NCBI GenBank assembly: GCA_043772905.1
Contig: JAYVFS010000193.1
Span: forward strand, 19,559 to 83,558
Length of the DNA stretch: 64,000 bases
Direction of reading: 5' to 3'
DNA from: JAAFJT01 sp043772905
Lineage (GTDB): Bacteria; Bacteroidota; Bacteroidia; Chitinophagales; Saprospiraceae
Positions 24,969 through 32,990 of the stretch are shown one piece after another. Position numbers and translations under genes: made by a program. The notes under the pieces were generated by a model. It was given only the letters and a program-made list of their open reading frames with translations, made no database searches and had not been told where the DNA came from. The stretch's first letter is position 1. The number at the start of each line of letters is the position of its first letter.

Positions 24969-27317
24969 ATGAGTGAAATATCTTTTAATGTTTCTGCAAG
25001 AACAGCACGTCTAATTGGTCAAGAAAACTTTACCAGTTCAGAAGGTGCAGTTATCGAGCTGGTTAAAAATAGCTATGATGCTGATGCTTCAATAAGTATA
25101 GTTTTGATTGATGTATTCAACGATTGCATCTATGTTATTGACAATGGGGATGGTATGACCTCAGAAATCATTAAAGAACATTGGATGACTATTGGCACAG
25201 ACAACAAGGCATATCAATCGCCAACTAATAATAATCGTATCAAAACTGGGGCAAAAGGGATTGGTCGTTTTGCTTTAGATAGATTGGGTTCTGAATGTGA
25301 AATGTGGACTAAAACCAAAGATGAAACGGGCGTTTATTGGTCTATTAATTGGAAACAATTTGAAACAAAAAATAAATCCATTACTGATATAAAAGCGACA
25401 TTGGAATTTTATGACCTTAATTTCGAAACGAGACTTATAGAACTTTTTGGAGGATTTGATTTATATGATGGTTTTTACGATAATTGGACTGAAAGTGGCA
25501 CAATAATTAAAATAAAGTATCTAAAAGATAGCTGGCAAGAAGCGACTATTTTGGATTTACAAGACAGCCTTGAGACATTAATACCACCTTTAGAAAAAGA
25601 TTATTTTAGATTATTTCTCTACTCTACTCGATCAAAAGACAAATTTGGAGAGATAATACCCACTGAATTAGAAGATTTTGACTATAAATTCATTGCCGAG
25701 GTAAATGATAATCAAAAGGTTAAAATTACAATTCAACGGAATGAAATGGTCTTTGAACAATTAAAAAGCCATGGGCTTTTTGAGTCGCCAAAGTTACCGA
25801 ATGAACTACAATTTAAAGAAGAGGCATTTAAAAACGGTCAATTTGTAATTGATACATCTTTTTCTGAACTCCTTCCGGGTCAAAAAAATAACGATATTAG
25901 TGATAGTTTGAGTAAAATCGGTTCTTTTACATTCATTTTCTATTTTTTGAAACGAGGTGGCGCACAAGAACAACGTGAAGAGGGTTTAAATAAATTTCCA
26001 TATCGCCAAAATATTAATTACAAAGAGCGGGTTAATTGGCTTAAACGTTTTGGTGGAATAAAAATTTTTAGAGACAATTTTAGAGTTCGCCCTTATGGAG
26101 AACCTAAAAGTTCCTCTTTCGATTGGCTTGGACTTGGTTCTCGTACACTTCAAGGTGTCAACCCTAATAGAGGCGGGTGGAAAGTTGGTGCTAATCAAGT
26201 TTATGGATTAGTCCAGATTTCTCGAATTGGAAATATTAGCTTTGAAGATAAATCAAGTCGGGAAGGTCTTCAAGAGAATGTCGTATTTGTTTTATTTAAA
26301 CAAATACTTTTAAAAATAATTGAAAAATTTGAAAGAGACCGTACCTATGTTATCTATAGCTTAGGAGAAATTGATAAGGTTAGAAGTGATGCTGCAAAAA
26401 ACAAGCAAAGGGCTGATGAAATTATTGCAGACGAAGAGAAAAAAGAAGAAAAAAAACAAAAAAAAGGCATCATTGAAGAATTATTTGAAGACAAAGACAA
26501 GAAGATATTAGTAGATGCCATAAAAACTTATAAAGAAGAATTAGAAGAATTGAAAGATGAACAGAAAATCATGCGTGCTTTAGCGAGTTCTGGATTAGTC
26601 GTTACAAGTTTTGCTCATGAATTTTCTCATATACGTAATCGAATCGTTTCTAGGACTGATGATTTAATTACGATATTAAAGGATGTTGTTGATGAAGACA
26701 AAAGAGTGTTATTGGACGAATCAGATGACCCCTATTTGCTGATAAAAGATATACGAGAACAAGATGAACGTGTCAAGAATTGGCTTGATTTTGCTTTGTT
26801 TTCTGTCCAAAAGAGCAAACGGAATAGCCGTAAAATTAATCTAAATGAATATGTCAACTCGTTAGAAAGATTGTGGTCTTCTTTACTCAAGCATTTAAAA
26901 GCAACAATTGTTATTGAGAAATCGAAACTCTCAATCGAAGCACCATTTATTGGTCATGAAATAGATTTAGACAGTATTTTCAATAATTTGATAGTAAATT
27001 CTATTGATTCCTTTACTAACCCTAAAAATAAGGGAGATAAAAGAGAAATTAAACTTAATTTTGTAAGCGATACTAATGATATTATTATCAGTTATGAAGA
27101 TTCAGGTGCTGGATTATCTACCGATATTACTAATCAGGACGACATTTTTAAAGCTTTTTTTACAACAAAAAGAGATGCAAGAACGGGTGAAGAAATAGGA
27201 ACGGGTTTAGGCATGTGGATTGTACAAACTGTTGTCGAAAGTTATAAAGGAGATATAAAACTTCTTCATGCAAGACCAGGGATTAAATTTATGATAAAAT
27301 TACCATATAACAACTAA
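24969..27317 (+). CDS. Dual-GHKL ATPase with histidine-kinase C-terminus
   Basis: Likely sensor and kinase of a three-gene system. 782 residues, no membrane segments. The N-terminus is an Hsp90/MORC-like GHKL ATPase: N-box ELVKNSYDADA (30-40), DNGDGM (58-63), GTDNK and GAKGIGRFALDRLG (~94-107). A central region of ~300 residues has no family I recognise; a charged coiled coil lies at ~475-535. The C-terminus is a second GHKL domain of histidine-kinase type: H-box FAHEFSHIRNRI with H550, N-box NNLIVNSIDS (~672), DSGAGLS (~712), FKAFFTTKRD, GTGLGMWIV (~744). The next gene is a receiver protein and the third an HNH nuclease, with gaps of 5 and -1 bases. Clearly poorer in G+C than the arg genes; no 11-mer copy. 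Confidence 0.85.
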   Translation: MSEISFNVSARTARLIGQENFTSSEGAVIELVKNSYDADASISIVLIDVFNDCIYVIDNGDGMTSEIIKEHWMTIGTDNKAYQSPTNNNRIKTGAKGIGRFALDRLGSECEMWTKTKDETGVYWSINWKQFETKNKSITDIKATLEFYDLNFETRLIELFGGFDLYDGFYDNWTESGTIIKIKYLKDSWQEATILDLQDSLETLIPPLEKDYFRLFLYSTRSKDKFGEIIPTELEDFDYKFIAEVNDNQKVKITIQRNEMVFEQLKSHGLFESPKLPNELQFKEEAFKNGQFVIDTSFSELLPGQKNNDISDSLSKIGSFTFIFYFLKRGGAQEQREEGLNKFPYRQNINYKERVNWLKRFGGIKIFRDNFRVRPYGEPKSSSFDWLGLGSRTLQGVNPNRGGWKVGANQVYGLVQISRIGNISFEDKSSREGLQENVVFVLFKQILLKIIEKFERDRTYVIYSLGEIDKVRSDAAKNKQRADEIIADEEKKEEKKQKKGIIEELFEDKDKKILVDAIKTYKEELEELKDEQKIMRALASSGLVVTSFAHEFSHIRNRIVSRTDDLITILKDVVDEDKRVLLDESDDPYLLIKDIREQDERVKNWLDFALFSVQKSKRNSRKINLNEYVNSLERLWSSLLKHLKATIVIEKSKLSIEAPFIGHEIDLDSIFNNLIVNSIDSFTNPKNKGDKREIKLNFVSDTNDIIISYEDSGAGLSTDITNQDDIFKAFFTTKRDARTGEEIGTGLGMWIVQTVVESYKGDIKLLHARPGIKFMIKLPYNN

Positions 27318-27322
27318 TTATT

Positions 27323-27964
27323 ATGGCAAAATATAGAATAGGATATATAGACGAAACAGGTTCAGAAATTAGAGCTTTCCAAAGATGGGCAAAACCTGTT
27401 TTTGAGGTTATTCCATTCCTGCCTACTCCTAACATTGAAGAGCTTGTGGAGAACCTTTTGTCGGCTCATCTCAACGCAGTAGTTGCTGATTTCAATCTCA
27501 ATTACGGGGATCCGACTATCCACTACAATGGTCACGATATTATTAGCAAAATTATTGAAAGACGAGAAGGTTTTCCTGTTTTCGTTCTAACCAGCTATGA
27601 AGCAGCTGCCTTACCAGAAACGGATGACGTTAATAACGTCTATGATAAAAACAGGATGAATGAAGGATGGAATCCAGACGATGTAAGGCATCTATTAAAC
27701 AGATTTAAGTTACAAATAGAAAAGTATCTAAAAAAAATAGCCGAACAAGAAGCACGGCTAATTGAATTGTTAAATTTGAAAAATCAACGTAAATTAGATA
27801 TTAATGAAGAAAATGAACTAATCGAATTAGATTCAAAATTAGAGAAAGAACTTAATAAGCCTTCGGCTGTTCCTCAATCATTAAAAGAAACAACCAACAT
27901 TTACAAGCTGAGTAGTTTGATTGGCAAAGTAGATGCTTTACTCCAAAAAATTGAGGAAAAATAA
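27323..27964 (+). CDS. Receiver-domain protein with coiled-coil tail
   Basis: Probable phosphoacceptor partner of the upstream kinase. 213 residues. The receiver features are recognisable although degenerate: acidic pair YIDE (8-11), phosphoacceptor D56 in VVADFNL, T90-S91 in FVLTSYE and K109 in VYDKN. It has no DNA-binding output domain; instead, residues ~130-213 form a charged coiled coil (QIEKYLKKIAEQEARLIELL, ELDSKLEKELNK). This suggests signalling by protein contact rather than transcription. Its stop overlaps the start of the HNH gene (TAATG), so the two are made together. Confidence 0.78.
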   Translation: MAKYRIGYIDETGSEIRAFQRWAKPVFEVIPFLPTPNIEELVENLLSAHLNAVVADFNLNYGDPTIHYNGHDIISKIIERREGFPVFVLTSYEAAALPETDDVNNVYDKNRMNEGWNPDDVRHLLNRFKLQIEKYLKKIAEQEARLIELLNLKNQRKLDINEENELIELDSKLEKELNKPSAVPQSLKETTNIYKLSSLIGKVDALLQKIEEK

Positions 27965-28542
27965 TGATTACTTATCCTTTCAGAGAACATCATCCAGTTA
28001 GAACATGTAGTAAAGTTTTTACGGATTATACGCGTTATAAAAAATATTTAGTAGTAGATTTTAAAAATCGTTGTGGCTACACTGATTGCCCTGATTGGTG
28101 GTTTGGAGGAAAATCACATTTTCATATTGATCATTTTCTTCCCCACTCTAACCCTAAACACCTCCATTTAAAGCACACTTATTCTAATCTCGTTTATGCC
28201 TGTTCATTCGTCAATGGCGCAGATGCAAAAAGTAATAAAGAAGGAGATTTCTTAGACCCCTGTGATACAGACTATAATTTACACTTTGAAAGAAACGAGT
28301 TTGGTGAAATCATACCTAACTCTAAATCAGCTTTATTTATGCAAAAGGAACTTAAACTATATTTGAAAAGATATAGTCTGATTTGGCTATTAGATAAATT
28401 AGAAATGAAGATCAGTCTTTTAGGAGAAAAATTAAGAGATTTACCAGAAAGGTATAATCGTTTAGAAATTTTAGAATTAAGAAATGAACTCTTTGATGAA
28501 TACGAAAATTATAAAACCTATTTGAGGAAAGAAGACCGTTGA
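27964..28542 (+). CDS. HNH endonuclease, likely effector
   Basis: 192 residues. HNH core: zinc-type cysteines in NRCGYTDCPD (C37, C42), catalytic HFHIDHFLPHS (H54-D56-H57), and YSNLVYACSFVNGADAKSNK with N75, C80 and the Asn-rich end of the motif. The spacing resembles the HNH proteins of defence loci such as Septu and retron-associated HNH nucleases, though I cannot name a subfamily. The C-terminal ~90 residues are helical. Translationally coupled to the receiver gene. Its position as last gene of the unit suggests that it cuts DNA once the kinase/receiver pair signals. No 11-mer copy. Confidence 0.8.
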   Translation: MITYPFREHHPVRTCSKVFTDYTRYKKYLVVDFKNRCGYTDCPDWWFGGKSHFHIDHFLPHSNPKHLHLKHTYSNLVYACSFVNGADAKSNKEGDFLDPCDTDYNLHFERNEFGEIIPNSKSALFMQKELKLYLKRYSLIWLLDKLEMKISLLGEKLRDLPERYNRLEILELRNELFDEYENYKTYLRKEDR

Positions 28543-28581
28543 TTTTTATAAACATTTAATTACCAATAATTTATCAAACTC

Positions 28582-29784
28582 ATGTCTAAAAAAGTCGTTC
28601 TCGCCTATTCAGGCGGATTAGATACCTCGTTTTGTGTCAAGTATTTGACCATTGAACAAGATTGTGAAATTCACGCTGTCACCGTTAACACGGGCGGTTT
28701 TACCAAAGCAGAATTGGCGGTTATGGAAGAAAAAGCCTATGCTTTGGGCGCAAAATCCTTTGCTGTTGTAGATGCCGTTCAGCAATATTATGATGAATGT
28801 ATCAAATACCTCGTTTTTGGCAATGTACTGAGGGGGGGCGTTTATCCGCTTTCCGTGTCTGCCGAGCGTATGTTTCAAGCACTTTCAATCATTCGTTATG
28901 CCAATAATATCGGTGCAACGGCTGTGGCGCATGGTTCAACAGGTGCGGGCAATGACCAAGTGCGTTTTGACCTTGTTTTCAATACATTGGGCAATGATTT
29001 AGAAATCATCACACCGATTCGTGATTTGCGGTTGTCTCGTCAAGCAGAAATTGAATATTTGGCAAAACATGGCGTTGAATATTCATGGGAAAAAGCGCAA
29101 TATTCCATCAATAAAGGTATTTGGGGTACATCAGTTGGCGGCAAAGAGACGTTGACAAGCGACCAAGCCTTGCCCGATGCCGCTTATCCTTCGCAATTGA
29201 AAAAAACAGACCCGTCAGTAATTACCCTCAATTTTGATAAAGGTGAACTTGTAGGCATAGACGGCGATACGTTTGAACACCCAACAGAGGCCATTCAAAA
29301 GCTCGAAAGTTTGGCAACGCCTTATGCGATTGGGCGTGATATTCATGTTGGCGATACCATTATCGGCATCAAAGGTCGTGTTGGTTTTGAAGCCGCTGCT
29401 GCAATAATCATCGTAAAAGCGCATCAATTGCTTGAAAAACACACTTTGACGAAGTGGCAAATGTACTGGAAAGAGCAATTGGCGAATTGGTACGGCATGT
29501 TCCTCCACGAAGCGCAATTCCTTGAACCCGTTATGCGTAATATCGAAACGTTCCTTTCTGATACACAAGTCAATGTCACAGGTGAAGTCATTGTTAAATT
29601 ATTGCCTTATCGTTTTGAACTACAAGGTATTAAATCTGAATTTGATTTGATGAACTCTGGTTTTGGCACTTATGGCGAAATGAACAACGCTTGGTCAGGC
29701 GAAGATGTGAAAGGATTTACTAAGATTTTGGGCAATCAGACTAAGATTTGGCAACATGTGAATGAGAAAAAGGAAGAAGCGTAG
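28582..29784 (+). CDS. argG: Argininosuccinate synthase
   Basis: ATP-dependent condensation of citrulline and aspartate in arginine synthesis. 400 residues. ATP-pyrophosphatase P-loop LAYSGGLDTSF (7-17); citrulline/aspartate site HGSTGAGNDQVRFD (~114-127); PIRDLRLSRQAEIEYL; and SINKGIWGTSVGGKE (~173-187). An 11-mer copy (28825) is read NVLRGGVYPLSVSAER, in a conserved stretch where homologues I know have NVLK/R-x-x-TYPLSVSAER, that is, same length, so the copy replaced sequence rather than adding to it. It restarts the arginine cluster after the insert at 24733-28542. Confidence 0.95.
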   Translation: MSKKVVLAYSGGLDTSFCVKYLTIEQDCEIHAVTVNTGGFTKAELAVMEEKAYALGAKSFAVVDAVQQYYDECIKYLVFGNVLRGGVYPLSVSAERMFQALSIIRYANNIGATAVAHGSTGAGNDQVRFDLVFNTLGNDLEIITPIRDLRLSRQAEIEYLAKHGVEYSWEKAQYSINKGIWGTSVGGKETLTSDQALPDAAYPSQLKKTDPSVITLNFDKGELVGIDGDTFEHPTEAIQKLESLATPYAIGRDIHVGDTIIGIKGRVGFEAAAAIIIVKAHQLLEKHTLTKWQMYWKEQLANWYGMFLHEAQFLEPVMRNIETFLSDTQVNVTGEVIVKLLPYRFELQGIKSEFDLMNSGFGTYGEMNNAWSGEDVKGFTKILGNQTKIWQHVNEKKEEA

Positions 29785-29803
29785 CAAATTATAAGAGAAT
29801 AAA

Positions 29804-30256
29804 ATGGTAATAAAATACAGAATATCGCCTATTTTAAAGCAAATTTTTTACTATTCGTTAAAGGTTTGGGGCATTAATCTTTGTTTTATTATTATCATTT
29901 TATCCTCCTTTTTAAACGGTAATTCTGATACATTTTGGAATTTTAGTACAATAATAGCACTTGTCTTTTTATACTCATTGCCCAGTCTTATTCTTTTTAG
30001 TTTTATCAGTTCCTGTATGATTGTTTTTACGAGAATAAACCATTGGCTAAAAAAAATCATTCTGCTGTTCTGCTATTTTGTACTCGTTTTAATCAGTTCA
30101 TTTATTGTTTTAGGACTAAATGAATATGATGAAACTCCTTTTTATCTCATTTTTTCAATACTGTACGGTTTACCATCTTTACTAACAATCGGTCTTTTTT
30201 TTCCTGATAAGTTAGATGAATATTTGAAAAACAACAAAAATACTGAGGGGGCATAA
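29804..30256 (+). CDS. Small membrane protein, unknown function
   Basis: 150 residues with four hydrophobic segments (about 15-38, 48-68, 82-105 and 113-130) and short loops; no family recognised. It ends NNKNTEGA, the last codons being an 11-mer copy (30240-30251), and its stop overlaps the next start (TAATG). It lies 19 bases after argG. Low G+C and without conserved motifs; it may be an accessory gene. Confidence 0.6.
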   Translation: MVIKYRISPILKQIFYYSLKVWGINLCFIIIILSSFLNGNSDTFWNFSTIIALVFLYSLPSLILFSFISSCMIVFTRINHWLKKIILLFCYFVLVLISSFIVLGLNEYDETPFYLIFSILYGLPSLLTIGLFFPDKLDEYLKNNKNTEGA

Positions 30257-30999
30257 TGAAAGATAATTTCTCGACTCAAGCCGCTACTTACGCACAGTTC
30301 CGTCCAACATATACACAAAGTTTATTTGATTTCGTTTTACAAAACGTTGAAAATAAAGGCATTGCATGGGATTGCGCCACAGGCAACGGTCAAGCCGCTA
30401 AGGTTTTAGCACAACACTTCGACAAAGTGTATGCAACCGATATGAGCCAAAAGCAATTGGACAATGCGGCACAAGCCGATAATATTGTCTATGCGGTGAG
30501 TAGAGCCGAAGCGACGGATTTTGAAGACAATTCTTTCGATTTAATCACCGTTGCACAAGCCGTTCATTGGTTCGATTTTGATAAATTTTATGCAGAAGTG
30601 CGTAGAGTTGCCAAACCGAATGCAACGATTGCAATTTGGGGATATGGTGTTATGCGTTTCCATGATGAAGAAGTAGATAATTTGATTCAGAATTTTTATC
30701 ACAACATTACGGGTAAATATTGGGATGCTGAAAGGCGACATTTAGATGAAGGTTATCAAACCGTACCGTTTCCTTTTGAAGCCTTGAAAGCACCTCATTT
30801 GTCCATGGTTTTTAAGTGGCAAAGAGATGAATTGGAAGGTTATCTGAATTCGTGGTCGAGTATTCAGCATTTCAAAAAAGCGAATGGTTACAATCCGATT
30901 CCTAATTTAATGCTTGATTTAGAAGCCTTTTGGGGTGAATTTGAAAGAAAATCGCTGTATTTCCCCGTTTTTATGAAAATAGGGAAAGTTGTGAAATAA
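30256..30999 (+). CDS. Class I SAM-dependent methyltransferase (type 11)
   Basis: 247 residues. AdoMet-binding motif I IAWDCATGNGQAAKVL (~34-49), the acidic motif II ATDMSQKQL (~61-69), and motif DFEDNSFDLITVAQAVHWF (~88-106), which is characteristic of the UbiE/Tam-like small-molecule methyltransferases. The substrate is unknown. The start is fused to the preceding stop (TAATG). Its own stop codon TAA shares its last base with an 11-mer copy (30999-31009), and that copy alone separates it from the convergent gene at 31010. Confidence 0.85.
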   Translation: MKDNFSTQAATYAQFRPTYTQSLFDFVLQNVENKGIAWDCATGNGQAAKVLAQHFDKVYATDMSQKQLDNAAQADNIVYAVSRAEATDFEDNSFDLITVAQAVHWFDFDKFYAEVRRVAKPNATIAIWGYGVMRFHDEEVDNLIQNFYHNITGKYWDAERRHLDEGYQTVPFPFEALKAPHLSMVFKWQRDELEGYLNSWSSIQHFKKANGYNPIPNLMLDLEAFWGEFERKSLYFPVFMKIGKVVK

Positions 31000-31009
31000 T
31001 ACTGAGGGG

Positions 31010-31315
31010 TCAAGCTGCCGCACGGGATTGGGCAGAAAGAAGCGGTTCTTTGAGTTTTTCAAGTAAAACAGCATAGTCAAGACGCTCTTGTTCAGTGCCG
31101 TTTTCGACTAAATCTTTTACGTCTTCGCCGATTTTATCAAGCGTTTCAAAGATGCCTGTGAAGTAAGCCTCACAAGCTATTTTTCCATCTTCTAAGCTTA
31201 AAGTGTCTAAAAAGGTACGCCACTTTACTGAAAACAATTGCAATTCAGCGTCATCATGCAGATTCTTAGATTGAATAATAAGCTCATTTAATTTTTCTTT
31301 GTTTGATTGATTCAT
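31010..31315 (-). CDS. Small helical protein, unknown function
   Basis: 101 residues from ATG 31315 (a TTG two codons upstream is less likely). Acidic and helical (LNELIIQSKNLHDDAELQLF, EAYFTGIFETLDKIGEDVKD). No family recognised. It is the second of two small - strand genes, 10 bases after the gene at 31326, embedded between a methyltransferase and argC. Confidence 0.55.
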   Translation of the reverse strand: MNQSNKEKLNELIIQSKNLHDDAELQLFSVKWRTFLDTLSLEDGKIACEAYFTGIFETLDKIGEDVKDLVENGTEQERLDYAVLLEKLKEPLLSAQSRAAA

Positions 31316-31325
31316 TGTCAAATTT

Positions 31326-31511
31326 TTATTTTCTGTAACCTAATTCTCTTTGTAAACGAATGATTTTATCCAAAATTTCGTCACGAAGATTGAATAATTG
31401 CCTCATAGACATTCTTCGAAGAAAGCTGTCTTCTTCGATAACGCTTAAATGAATTTGTCGAAATGCATTACGCAATACGAGTTCTTTGTCTCGTCTTTCT
31501 CGTTCAGTCAT
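31326..31511 (-). CDS. Very small basic helical protein, unknown function
   Basis: 61 residues, strongly charged (MTERERRDKELVLRNAFRQI, ending LQRELGYRK). First gene of a two-gene - strand unit. The two-gene layout, one basic and one acidic small protein, recalls toxin-antitoxin loci, but no family motif supports this. Confidence 0.5.
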   Translation of the reverse strand: MTERERRDKELVLRNAFRQIHLSVIEEDSFLRRMSMRQLFNLRDEILDKIIRLQRELGYRK

Positions 31512-31627
31512 AGTGGTTTACGTTGAGTTTTGTTTGAATTCGGCATTTGTATCCACAAATATAAACACAGTTTTTTACAAAATCAATTCAATTTCAAACA
31601 TAATTTTTACAACTATAAGTTTTAAAT

Positions 31628-32608
31628 ATGATAAATATTGGCATTATTGGCGGGGCAGGTTACACAGCCGGAGAGCTGTTACGCATCCTCATTAACCACC
31701 CGTCTGTAAACATAAAATTTGTTCATTCTAACTCAAATGCGGGTAATTTATTGAGTGCTGTTCACACCGATTTAATTGGTGAAACGGACTTAATATTTAC
31801 AGACGAAGCAGATTATGCAGCTATTGACGTGCTTTTTTTATGCGTCGGACATGGCGATGCTAAGAAATTTGTGGACGCTACGGAACTGCCTAAGCATTTG
31901 AAAATCATTGACTTATCGCAAGACTATCGCCACGGCGCAAATCCAAACGCTGATACTGAGGGGTGGGTTTATGGCTTACCTGAACTCAATAAATCGAAAA
32001 TCGAAAAGGCGCAATTCGTTGCCAATCCAGGTTGTTTTGCGACGACGATTCAACTCGCTGTTTTGCCTTTGGCTGCAAAAGGTTTGTTGAAAGACGATGT
32101 TCATGTGAATGCGATTACAGGCTCAACAGGTGCAGGACAAAAGCCGACAGATACGTCTCATTTTAGCTGGCGCAATAATAATATCTCAATTTATGAGGCA
32201 TTCAAACACCGTCATTTGAAAGAAATTACAGCAAGTGTAAAAGTATTACAAGCTGATTTTCAAGAAGATATAAACTTTTTGCCTGTTCGTGGTAATTTCA
32301 CACGCGGCATTTACGCCAGTGTTTATACCAAAACAGATTTGTCGGAAGATGAACTAAAACAACTATATGTTGATTTTTATAAAGACGCAACCTTTACGCA
32401 CGTTGTTGACCAAAACCCAAATTTAAAACAGGTTGTTGGTACAAATAAAGGCATCGTTTATGTCTCAAAACATGGCAACAAAGCCTTGATTATTACAATG
32501 ATTGATAATCTGTTGAAAGGTGCTTCGGGTCAAGCAGTGCAGAATATGAACTTGATGTGCGGGTTGTCTGAGACTGAGGGGTTGAAGTTGAAGGCAGTCG
32601 CTTTTTAG
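31628..32608 (+). CDS. argC: N-acetyl-gamma-glutamyl-phosphate reductase
   Basis: NADPH-dependent reduction of N-acetylglutamyl phosphate to the semialdehyde in arginine synthesis. 326 residues. NADP-binding loop GIIGGAGYTAGELLRIL (4-20), catalytic Cys in FVANPGCFATTIQLAVLPL (~135-153), and FLPVRGNFTRGIYAS with the substrate-binding His/Arg region. Two 11-mer copies: 31953, read ADTEGWVYGLPEL, and 32571, read SETEGLKLKA near the C-terminus. Same strand as argG and argD. Confidence 0.94.
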   Translation: MINIGIIGGAGYTAGELLRILINHPSVNIKFVHSNSNAGNLLSAVHTDLIGETDLIFTDEADYAAIDVLFLCVGHGDAKKFVDATELPKHLKIIDLSQDYRHGANPNADTEGWVYGLPELNKSKIEKAQFVANPGCFATTIQLAVLPLAAKGLLKDDVHVNAITGSTGAGQKPTDTSHFSWRNNNISIYEAFKHRHLKEITASVKVLQADFQEDINFLPVRGNFTRGIYASVYTKTDLSEDELKQLYVDFYKDATFTHVVDQNPNLKQVVGTNKGIVYVSKHGNKALIITMIDNLLKGASGQAVQNMNLMCGLSETEGLKLKAVAF

Positions 32609-32630
32609 TCAAACTTAAAATTAGTAACAA

Positions 32631-32951
32631 ATGAAATCATCTAATGTATTAAAAATCAAAACCTTACCCAAAGGTTGGACTGACAAAAATTTTGTCATGT
32701 TACATGCTTGTTTTCAGCTTTTAACAAATTTTTTAAAAAGAGAAAAACCTTTTAACTGCCCTTCGTGGAAGCAAAGCGAAGAAATGCAAGCCACCAAAAC
32801 TGAACTTATTTTTTTGAATAATTGGTGGAAAACAAGAAGGAAATTAGATACTAACTTTCAAACATTAAATGACCGTAATGCACCACAAAATTTGGAAGAT
32901 TCAGAGATGCTGATGCGTTTGATGAAAGTACGCCTTTTTTTGTGGGTTTAA
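32631..32951 (+). CDS. Conserved hypothetical protein of 106 residues
   Basis: Starts with IKTLPKGWTDKNFVMLHACF and QLLTNFLKREKPF, a pattern (GWxDKDxxxLHAxFQLLxxF) I remember from short hypothetical proteins in phage and bacterial genomes, followed by ELIFLNNWWKTRRKLDTNF. Function unknown. It lies 22 bases after argC and 39 before argD in the same direction, so it is part of the transcript although unrelated to arginine synthesis. Confidence 0.6.
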   Translation: MKSSNVLKIKTLPKGWTDKNFVMLHACFQLLTNFLKREKPFNCPSWKQSEEMQATKTELIFLNNWWKTRRKLDTNFQTLNDRNAPQNLEDSEMLMRLMKVRLFLWV

Positions 32952-32990
32952 TAACCAATTCTATTTTTCAAACATCATAAATTATTGAAA

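Noticed and set aside
29213..29223. CCCGTCAGTAA in argG and a second such site near 60097 as motif copies
   Set aside because: Two mismatches to the consensus, one within the G run; not counted.
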